Source: Candidatus Gastranaerophilales bacterium
GTDB taxonomy: Bacteria > Cyanobacteriota > Vampirovibrionia > Gastranaerophilales > Gastranaerophilaceae
DNA: 5,584 bases
Assembly (NCBI GenBank): GCA_021199975.1
Contig: JAJQHF010000066.1
Coordinates: 1-5,584 of the forward strand
Reading direction: 5' to 3'
The notes under the pieces are model-generated. The model had not been told where the DNA came from. It made no database searches and saw nothing but the letters and a program-made list of their open reading frames with translations. This document shows positions 1 to 4,751 of this stretch, in pieces. The position numbers and the translations under genes were made by a program. Within the stretch, counting starts at the first letter, position 1. Each line of letters begins with the position of its first letter.

Positions 1-2
1 CA

Positions 3-77
3 AAAGACTTGCAGGAAATAATATATTTCTATTCAGACTTTAATTTGGAAGATTTAGAGAATAAAATTAAAAATTAA
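3..77 (+). CDS. C-terminal fragment of an upstream gene (partial)
   Basis: An open frame enters from the left edge and ends at TAA (75-77). It gives 24 residues beginning KDLQEIIYFYSDF and ending EDLENKIKN. The composition (charged, helix-forming, no low-complexity run) looks like a genuine protein C-terminus rather than chance reading of AT-rich DNA; the other two forward frames hit stops by about position 43. The start is outside the window and the piece is too short to assign to a family. No clear terminator hairpin follows it. Confidence 0.45.
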   Translation, partial: KDLQEIIYFYSDFNLEDLENKIKN

Positions 78-99
78 TTGATGTTACACTTATGACCTT

Positions 100-720
100 A
101 TGATAATATTTATAAAAAATTGCCGTATTAATTCTGCCGATAATAATTGGTCAAAATTTAGGTATTTTCCACATTTATCCTTTTGCATGTAACAGAACAA
201 GTTTATGGATTTGTCCGATATTTATTTTGTTATTTTTAATTCCTGTAATATACATTAAATTTAATAAGAAATTACTTTCTTATATTTTATCTTTTTTTTT
301 ATAATATATTATTTGTTTATTTTTGATAAATCCTCGTTTGAAGTAATAAAAAATTACTTTCAAAATTGTGATTTTAGACAAGACAAGTCTAATCTTTTTA
401 TAGAAAAAATTTTAAAGTCTGATATATCTTCTAATCATACAATATATGTGATTAGGGCTCATATGTGGTTGGATGCTTTATACGAAATTTATAACATTGA
501 AAAGCCGAAGCTTGGTTGTAACAAATATGATTGCGAAAGCAAGACATTTTATCAAAAAGATTAATTAATAAAAGAAAATATTTATTTTTATGATTATTTA
601 ACTCAACCCTATTGGTTGAAAGATAGAATAGACTATCAATGGATTAAAGATAATATGAATATAATATATGAGTATGAGTCATGGTTTGGAGGCAAAATTA
701 TAAAGGCAAGAAATAGATGA
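100..720 (+). pseudogene. Decayed gene for a small membrane protein (two frameshifts, one in-frame stop)
   Basis: Three consecutive protein-like stretches lie in different frames and join into one reading. From ATG at 100 the frame gives MIIFIK. At the A6 run (114-119) the sensible reading moves to the frame of position 122, giving IAVLILPIIIG and then two more hydrophobic stretches. At the T9 run (292-300) it moves back to the first frame, giving FIIYYLFIFDKSSFEV and a soluble region. An in-frame TAA at 562-564 follows, and the same frame then continues with LIKENIYFYDYLTQPYW to TGA at 718-720. Repaired, this would be a protein of about 206 residues with roughly three membrane helices in the N-terminal third and a soluble C-terminal domain containing several Trp and Tyr. 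I do not recognise the family. No good ribosome site precedes ATG 100. The homopolymer shifts could be sequencing errors, but the TAA would remain, so a true pseudogene is likelier. Confidence 0.6.
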
Positions 721-833
721 TTAGTTTTATTATTTTAAATGTGTACTAAAAACTATAGTTATTTACCTCCCGTTGGTTTATCGCAAAAATTTGTTCGAAC
801 AATAATTATACTAATATTAAAAATTCAGTTAAA
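721..833. other. Intergenic DNA holding a minus-strand promoter remnant
   Basis: No protein-like frame is visible. On the minus strand, reading right to left, there is a promoter-like pair, a 12-bp palindrome and a strong Shine-Dalgarno-like sequence, but no start codon follows them. The stretch lies between the end of the decayed membrane-protein gene and the end of a short minus-strand coding fragment, so it looks like the scar of lost genes. Confidence 0.45.
768..832 (-). promoter_or_regulatory. Orphan promoter, palindromic operator and ribosome site
   Basis: On the minus strand TTAACT (827-832) and TATAAT (805-810) are 16 bp apart, a fair -35/-10 pair. Just downstream is TTGTTCGAACAA (791-802), a perfect 12-bp palindrome placed where a repressor would block the start of transcription. 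It is followed by GGGAGG (768-773), an excellent Shine-Dalgarno match. No ATG, GTG or TTG lies within the usual distance after it. The arrangement suggests the control region of a gene whose body has been deleted. Part of this could be chance in AT-rich DNA, although the palindrome and GGGAGG are less easily explained that way. Confidence 0.4.
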
Positions 834-950
834 TTAATCTCTCTGATTAAAATTAAACAAATCTTTTTTTTCTACTTTAAGAGCTGCTGCTGTTTTGTAT
901 AATAAATATAAACTTGCACATCTTTTTGCTGTTTCAGTATCATCGAACAT
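834..950 (-). CDS. Short unknown protein or C-terminal gene fragment
   Basis: A minus-strand frame from ATG (948-950) to TAA (834-836) gives 38 residues, beginning MFDDTETAKRCASLYLLY and ending FNFNQRD. The composition is protein-like, with an amphipathic helix rich in Ala, Lys and Leu. The frame is open upstream to about position 995, adding KIIVVNNIIS-like residues, but no ribosome site precedes the ATG. It may therefore be the surviving C-terminus of a longer gene rather than a complete small gene. An A8 run in the coding strand sits inside it. I recognise no family. It is transcribed away from the adjacent tRNA gene. Confidence 0.35.
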   Translation of the reverse strand: MFDDTETAKRCASLYLLYKTAAALKVEKKDLFNFNQRD

Positions 951-984
951 TGAAATAATATTATTCACTACAATAATTTTATTG

Positions 985-1013
985 TTGCAAATTTTTTATA
1001 TTTAGCTTACAAT
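985..1013 (+). promoter_or_regulatory. Promoter of the tRNA-Asp gene
   Basis: TTGCAA (985-990) and TACAAT (1008-1013) are separated by 17 bp, the ideal spacing for a sigma70-type promoter. The -10 box ends 11 bp before the first base of the mature tRNA at 1025, leaving a very short 5' leader. The boxes match the consensus at 4 and 5 of 6 positions. Confidence 0.65.
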
Positions 1014-1024
1014 TAATTTGAATT

Positions 1025-1099
1025 GGGATCGTAGCTCAGTTTGGTTAGAGTGTCTGCCTGTCACGCAGAAGGTCGCGAGTTCGAGCCTCGTCGGTCCCG
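1025..1099 (+). tRNA. tRNA-Asp (anticodon GUC)
   Basis: A full cloverleaf can be drawn. The acceptor stem is GGGATCG (1025-1031) with CGGTCCC (1092-1098), seven pairs including one G-U. The D arm is GCTC/GAGT, and the anticodon stem TCTGC/GCAGA encloses the loop CTGTCAC, placing GTC at positions 34-36. The T arm GCGAG/CTCGT carries the TTCGAGC loop. The discriminator base is G (1099), as expected for Asp tRNAs. CCA is not encoded and must be added by nucleotidyltransferase. The gene is intact and no second copy of its 3' end occurs in the window. Confidence 0.97.
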
Positions 1100-1132
1100 A
1101 TTAACTTCAGAAGGTACTTTTAATAGCAAATC

Positions 1133-1171
1133 AAAGACGGAATTAAGCACTACGCTTAACTTTCCGTCTTT
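1133..1171 (+). terminator. Rho-independent terminator of the tRNA gene
   Basis: AAAGACGGAATTAAGC (1133-1148) pairs with GCTTAA (1154-1159) and TTCCGTCTTT (1162-1171). The stem is 16 bp with a two-base bulge (CT, 1160-1161) and the loop is ACTAC. The 3' arm ends in T and is followed by AT-rich DNA. It lies 33 bp after the tRNA, which suits a single-gene tRNA transcript. Because both arms carry A/T flanks it may also stop transcription coming from the other side. Confidence 0.7.
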
Positions 1172-1635
1172 ATAATTATAGTTTTTCTAGGTATTTGATA
1201 TAGATTTTTAGTGCTTAAGATTAGCGAGTTTAGGCTGATTGAGGGGTATTTTGCATGTTGAGACAAATGGGTCGAAAAGTCACTTTTGCTACCCCAAATT
1301 TCCATTTTATGTACTTTTAATTTCTTCGTTTTCCTTAACTTTCGGCACTGTGTTTGAGTTTTGGGCATAGACACTTTTGGGAATTTTCGTCCGTTTTGAA
1401 TTGTCTTGTATATTAAGATGTATCGAAATATCTCTGAGATTTGAATGCGTGAGCAGTGTGTGGAACAAACGGCGGAAACGTTGAGTTTTCGCCGTTGTGT
1501 AACCGTTCTATGCCGCCGTTGTGAGCAATAGCGAACGAACAAATCTTTGATTTGACAGGCGGAAAGAGATGAAAGACTTGATTTTGCTTTTTAAACGAGT
1601 GATGAATGTGAGTGTACTAAAAAAGGATGCTCACA
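1172..1635. other. Noncoding leader with repeats, probable transposon left-end region
   Basis: No credible gene is seen in these 464 bp. The part from about 1220 to 1565 is visibly less AT-rich than its surroundings and contains ordered repeats. CGCCGTTGTG occurs twice, 24 bp apart (1490-1499 and 1514-1523), with an inverted partial copy AACGGCG at 1468-1474. TTTTGGG occurs at 1359-1365 and 1375-1381. GTGAGCA occurs at 1449-1455 and 1521-1527, and inverted at 1628-1634. GGGGTA (1243-1248) is inverted as TACCCC (1290-1295), and AAAAGT/ACTTTT flank position 1281. Transposons of the Mu/Tn7 type carry several transposase-binding sites inside each end, and the repeats upstream of the transposase operon could be these. 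A structured leader or small RNA is an alternative. The terminal dinucleotide and target duplication could not be placed. Confidence 0.45.
1468..1496 (+). repeat. Strong 12-bp hairpin in the leader
   Basis: AACGGCGGAAAC (1468-1479) pairs with GTTTTCGCCGTT (1485-1496) over 12 continuous pairs, including one G-U, with the loop GTTGA. It is GC-rich for this DNA but has no T run after it, so it is not an ordinary terminator. Its 3' arm overlaps the first CGCCGTTGTG repeat. It may be a paired protein-binding site or part of a structured RNA. Confidence 0.5.
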
Positions 1636-1636
1636 A
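1607..1636 (+). promoter_or_regulatory. Ribosome site within an inverted repeat, possible operator
   Basis: AAGGA (1623-1627) is eight bases before ATG 1636 and so favours that start over the ATG at 1627, whose first base is part of the ribosome site itself. The site is enclosed by TGTGAG (1607-1612) and CTCACA (1630-1635), which could form a hairpin holding the site in its loop. TGCTCACAA (1628-1636), reaching the first base of the start codon, is the exact inverse of TTGTGAGCA at 1519-1527. A repressor or the transposase could bind both and limit expression of the operon; this is inference. Confidence 0.4.
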
Positions 1637-1818
1637 TGAATTTAATTTATGGCACAAAAATTATTAATCAAAAAACAAATGAAATTGGTTTGTTAATTAA
1701 AACTTGGATTAACAAATATTCAGATAAAGATATTTGGTTCGCCACCTGTGTTGATAAAAATGGTAAACGCTACAATATCGAATTGGATAATATTCAGCCC
1801 ATTGAGGATTTTGAATAA
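1636..1818 (+). CDS. Small SH3-like beta protein leading the transposition operon
   Basis: The product is 60 residues, starting MNLIYGTKI and ending NIQPIEDFE. ATG 1636 is chosen because AAGGA lies eight bases upstream. An ATG nine bases earlier in the same frame has no room for a ribosome site. The pattern of short beta strands, Gly at a turn (NEIGLLI), aromatic W/F residues and a central DKNGKRY hairpin suggests a small beta barrel of the SH3/KOW/Tudor kind. Such domains bind nucleic acid or protein. I do not recognise a named family. Its stop overlaps the transposase start by one base (TAATG), so translation is coupled and a role with the transposase is likely: accessory DNA binding, regulation, or control of transposase amount. 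Confidence 0.7.
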   Translation: MNLIYGTKIINQKTNEIGLLIKTWINKYSDKDIWFATCVDKNGKRYNIELDNIQPIEDFE

Positions 1819-3524
1819 TGGCTGGATTTACTACCGAAAAATCAAAGCAAACAGCACTCGCAAGATTAGATTTAATCCACAAATGGCGAGAGTTTAGAAA
1901 GAAATTCAAAAACAAACTCCAAGCAGATTATGATTTTATTAATTTGTATAATTCTTCAAACTCACATCTTTTTGAAATTTTAGGGAAAATATCAAGAGGC
2001 AGTTTACATCGCTGGAGTTCAATGTTAAATTGTACGGAAGATTATACAAAACTTCTTCCGCAATACAAATATGCTTCGGTTAATGAATATAGAACGGTTT
2101 TAACTGATGAAGAAATTAAAATTTTTATGGATTTATTACTTCATCCGAATAGAATTTCAATAGGCAAAGCTACTGCACTCACAAAATACAAACTCAAAGA
2201 ACAAGGTCAAAGTTTCATTCCTGCTGATATTACCTTTAGAAGATATGCAAAGTGGTTCAAGGATAACAATTACGACAAATGGATTTTAGCTCGTGACGGT
2301 GAAAAAGCACTTTCAGATAAAGTTGAGCCATATATTAAAAGAGATGCGAGTCTGCTTGATGTAGGGGATATTTTAGTCGCAGATGGACATAAACTTGCAT
2401 TTCAAGTGATAAATCCATTTACAGGAAAACCTTGTCGAGCGACTTTGGTCGGATTCCTGGATTGGAAATCAACAGCACTTGTCGGTTATGAAATTATGCC
2501 TGAAGAAAATACTCAATGCATCGCAAGTGCTTTAAGAAATGCAATTATTAATCTTGATATGATACCTAAAGTTATTTATCAAGATAACGGCAGAGCTTTT
2601 AGAGCAAAATATTTTACAGATGATAAAGGATTCAATGAATTAGGCTTTCAAGGGTTGTATTCAAAACTTGGAATTGAAACAGTTTTTGCAAGACCATATA
2701 ATGCCAGAGCAAAAGTTATTGAACGATTTTTTAAAGATTTTCAAGAAGGCTTTGAAAAACTTTTATCAAGTTATATAGGTTCTAACATTTTTCAAAAACC
2801 TGCATATTTAATGCGAAATGAAAAATTCCATAAGAGTTTACATAACGAGTTTATTCCAACAATCGAAGAAACAATAAAAATGATAGATATGTGGTTGAGT
2901 TTTAAAAATTCTCAACCTTGTCCGAATGCTCCAAATAAAACAATAGCCGAAGTTTTAAATGAAAGGAAAACCCAAAATATTGATACAAATACCCTTGACG
3001 ATTTAATGCTTGCAACCGAAGTCAAAACAATTCAGCGAAACGGTATTAGATTCTTGAATTGTGATTATTTTGACGAACGACTTTATGGGTTTAAAAGCAA
3101 GGTTATGATTAAGTACAATTTGTTTGACCTTACAAAAATTAAAGTATTTACCACCAAAGGTGAATATTTATGCACGGCAGAACGTGTTACAGAAACTCAT
3201 CCAATGGCGAAAATTTTAGGCGATGTGAAAGATTTTGAGGATTATAAACAGAAAATCCAAAAACAGCAGAAATTAAGAAGAAAAACAATTAAATCAGTTA
3301 AAGAATTTTTATCAACTGATGAAATGAAATTCATCGAAACAAAAATTGAAAATGATGAAAATTTAAACGATGTTCAGGCTCCATTTAAACCCCATTTAAA
3401 TACCGTTCAAATTGCGTTTAAAAACAATTCAGAAAAATATGAATATTTGATTACCCATAATCCAAATGATAGCTGGATTTCAGAATTTAAAAATACAAAG
3501 GAGTACAAACTTTTATATGAATAA
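1818..3524 (+). CDS. DDE transposase of the MuA/TnsB type
   Basis: This 568-residue protein should cut the 3' ends of the element and join them to target DNA by strand transfer, acting as a multimer on the end-binding sites. Residues about 1-75 are basic and helical and fit the helix-turn-helix end-binding part. The RNase H-like core spans about 175-330, with D189 in VADGHK, D256 in YQDNGRAF and E302 in VIERFFKDF. The 66-residue gap between the two Asp equals that of MuA. Residues about 400-455 match the small beta-barrel domain that follows the core in the Mu family (LNCDYFDERLYGF, KGEYLCTAE). The charged tail (about 475-568) is where MuA and TnsB contact their ATPase. The ribosome site GAGGA (1804-1808) is nine bases before ATG 1818. 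All catalytic residues are present and the frame is unbroken, so the gene looks functional. Confidence 0.92.
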   Translation: MAGFTTEKSKQTALARLDLIHKWREFRKKFKNKLQADYDFINLYNSSNSHLFEILGKISRGSLHRWSSMLNCTEDYTKLLPQYKYASVNEYRTVLTDEEIKIFMDLLLHPNRISIGKATALTKYKLKEQGQSFIPADITFRRYAKWFKDNNYDKWILARDGEKALSDKVEPYIKRDASLLDVGDILVADGHKLAFQVINPFTGKPCRATLVGFLDWKSTALVGYEIMPEENTQCIASALRNAIINLDMIPKVIYQDNGRAFRAKYFTDDKGFNELGFQGLYSKLGIETVFARPYNARAKVIERFFKDFQEGFEKLLSSYIGSNIFQKPAYLMRNEKFHKSLHNEFIPTIEETIKMIDMWLSFKNSQPCPNAPNKTIAEVLNERKTQNIDTNTLDDLMLATEVKTIQRNGIRFLNCDYFDERLYGFKSKVMIKYNLFDLTKIKVFTTKGEYLCTAERVTETHPMAKILGDVKDFEDYKQKIQKQQKLRRKTIKSVKEFLSTDEMKFIETKIENDENLNDVQAPFKPHLNTVQIAFKNNSEKYEYLITHNPNDSWISEFKNTKEYKLLYE

Positions 3525-4197
3525 AATATTTGTAAAAACTCAAAATGTAAGGAATTTTATAGGTTTAGTTGAAAATCTAGTGAATAAACCAAGGAATATT
3601 GCAAAGATGGGATTGGTTTATGGTGAACCCGGGCTTGGCAAATCTCAAACAGCATTATGGCTTGCGTGCAAATACGACGGCATTTATTTAAGATGCTCAA
3701 ACATTATGACAAGTAGAGTTCTATTAGAAGAATTAGTTAAAGAACTTGATGAGATTCCAAGGTATTTAACTTCTGATAATTTCAATTTAGTAATCAAAAA
3801 ATTAAAAGCAAGTCCTCGAATAATTTTTATCGATGAAATTGATTATTTGATGAATAACTACAAAACTATTGAAACTATAAGAGATATTCACGATGAAACA
3901 GATTGTCCAATTATTTTTGTTGGTATGGGTTTAGCTCATAAAAAACTTGAAAGATATAAGCATTTATATGACAGATTTTCTGAGATTGTTAAATCCAAAA
4001 CGTTTAACATACCTGATTTAAAACAAATTTTCGACCAATTATCAGAAGTAAAAGTTACAACGGAAGCGATTGAATATATCCATAAAAAATACAATAGATT
4101 TAGACAGATTGTTCAACTGATTAATCAGTTTGAAATTATTGCAAAAGAGAATAATTTAAGTGAAATTACAAAAGAAATTGTGGAGCAGATTATATGA
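3517..4197 (+). CDS. AAA+ ATPase of the MuB/TnsC type, transposition regulator
   Basis: The product is 226 residues from ATG 3517. The frame is open to an ATG at 3466, but that start lies deeper inside the transposase gene and has no ribosome site, while AAAGGAG (3497-3503) serves 3517 with a rather long 13-base gap. Walker A is GEPGLGKS (36-43), Walker B IIFIDEID (102-109), a sensor-1-like strand IIFVGMG (132-138) and a candidate arginine finger in YDRFSE (R153). A C-terminal helical part follows. In Mu and Tn7 this ATPase coats target DNA with ATP, recruits and activates the transposase, and gives target immunity. The size is smaller than E. coli TnsC and MuB, and it belongs with the compact COG2842-like ATPases beside Mu-type transposases. 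It overlaps the transposase end by eight bases, which suggests coupled translation. Confidence 0.9.
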   Translation: MNKIFVKTQNVRNFIGLVENLVNKPRNIAKMGLVYGEPGLGKSQTALWLACKYDGIYLRCSNIMTSRVLLEELVKELDEIPRYLTSDNFNLVIKKLKASPRIIFIDEIDYLMNNYKTIETIRDIHDETDCPIIFVGMGLAHKKLERYKHLYDRFSEIVKSKTFNIPDLKQIFDQLSEVKVTTEAIEYIHKKYNRFRQIVQLINQFEIIAKENNLSEITKEIVEQII

Positions 4198-4751
4198 ATA
4201 TTGAAAAATTAGCAAAACACTTAAAGGAATTTGCCTTAGATGAAATTGAAATGATTGCAGAGGGTGATTGTAAAACAGCTCTTGAACACCTATTAAACAA
4301 CAATAAAATAGTCTTTGAACAAGGGATATATAAATACAATGAAGCTGAAAAAATCGATTTCGGAATTTTTATGATTCCTAATATAAAAGTTCAACGCATT
4401 TCTGTTAAAGATGCTATTTGGTATTTTTTAGAAAATTATGCCAAAACACATTGCACTAAAAGGACATACGAAACTTACGAGTCAATTTTTAGAGTGAATA
4501 TTTTGCCATTTTTCAAGAATAAAAACCTTCAAGATCTTACAAACGATGATATTAGAGATTTTTATCAGTCCTGCAAATATAGAAATTTAGGAACTCGCAG
4601 GTTAAAAAATACCTTAACACTGTTAAATCAATTGATAAAATATTTTCAAGAACGAGGTATTATAGACCGCAAGTGCAGCTTCCAAGTTAAACGAATAAAT
4701 GATAAAAAATTTATCAGAGAGACTGATCCTCTTTATTTTTTATCACTTTAA
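4194..4751 (+). CDS. Recombinase-like DNA-binding protein lacking the catalytic domain
   Basis: This 185-residue protein starts at ATG 4194 in an ATGA overlap with the ATPase stop, with GGAG (4182-4185) eight bases upstream. Residues 1-50 form a small helical domain (EKLAKHLKEF, LDEIEMIAE, then a KIVFEQGIYKY hairpin) that resembles a winged helix. Residues about 70-165 fit the SAM-like core-binding domain of tyrosine recombinases (VKDAIWYFLENYAK, YETYESIFRVNILPFF, LQDLTNDDIRDFY, TLTLLNQLIKYFQERGIID). In those enzymes this domain clamps the DNA and is followed by a catalytic domain of about 170 residues with the R-H-R-Y residues. Here the protein ends about 20 residues after it, and no catalytic domain occurs downstream in any frame. 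It is either a truncated integrase or a dedicated DNA-binding partner of the transposase and ATPase, perhaps for target choice. Its last 38 bases overlap the opposing gene. Confidence 0.75.
   Translation: MNIEKLAKHLKEFALDEIEMIAEGDCKTALEHLLNNNKIVFEQGIYKYNEAEKIDFGIFMIPNIKVQRISVKDAIWYFLENYAKTHCTKRTYETYESIFRVNILPFFKNKNLQDLTNDDIRDFYQSCKYRNLGTRRLKNTLTLLNQLIKYFQERGIIDRKCSFQVKRINDKKFIRETDPLYFLSL
4700..4745. terminator. Inverted repeat between convergent genes, possible two-way terminator
   Basis: TGATAAAAAAT (4700-4710) is exactly inverted as ATTTTTTATCA (4735-4745). Inside are shorter pairs, AGAG/CTCT (4718-4721 with 4729-4732) or alternatively ATCAG/CTGAT (4713-4717 with 4723-4727). The structure gives a T run on each strand at the meeting point of the two convergent genes, as in bidirectional terminators, but the stem is A/T-rich and weak. 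It lies within coding sequence of both genes. It could equally mark an old recombination junction. Confidence 0.4.

Noticed and set aside
114..300. Programmed frameshifting at the A6 and T9 runs
   Set aside because: Two shifts in opposite directions plus an in-frame TAA in one small gene, without stimulatory structures, point to decay or sequencing error rather than recoding.
313..564. An intact 83-aa gene
   Set aside because: It would start at TTG with no ribosome site, and protein-like sequence continues on both sides in shifted or same frame. It is better read as part of a decayed gene.
1081..1099. tRNA 3' end as an integrase attachment site
   Set aside because: No direct repeat of the tRNA 3' end occurs elsewhere in the window, and the only recombinase-like gene lacks a catalytic domain.
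1156..1542. Open frame of 128 codons on the minus strand
   Set aside because: It begins with TTG without a ribosome site, runs into the tRNA terminator hairpin, and codes for a basic, low-complexity chain with no recognisable domain. The repeats on the DNA level explain the region better.
1172..1635. CRISPR array or guide-type repeat array next to the Tn7-like module
   Set aside because: The repeats are only 7-10 bp with two or three copies and irregular spacing. No repeat-spacer pattern and no Cas gene is present.
1709..1915. Minus-strand open frame across the small beta-protein and transposase genes
   Set aside because: It lies opposite well-supported, coupled genes and has no domain or ribosome site.
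3466..3516. Longer start for the ATPase gene
   Set aside because: The extra 17 residues come from DNA that codes for the transposase tail, there is no ribosome site before 3466, and AAAGGAG precedes ATG 3517.
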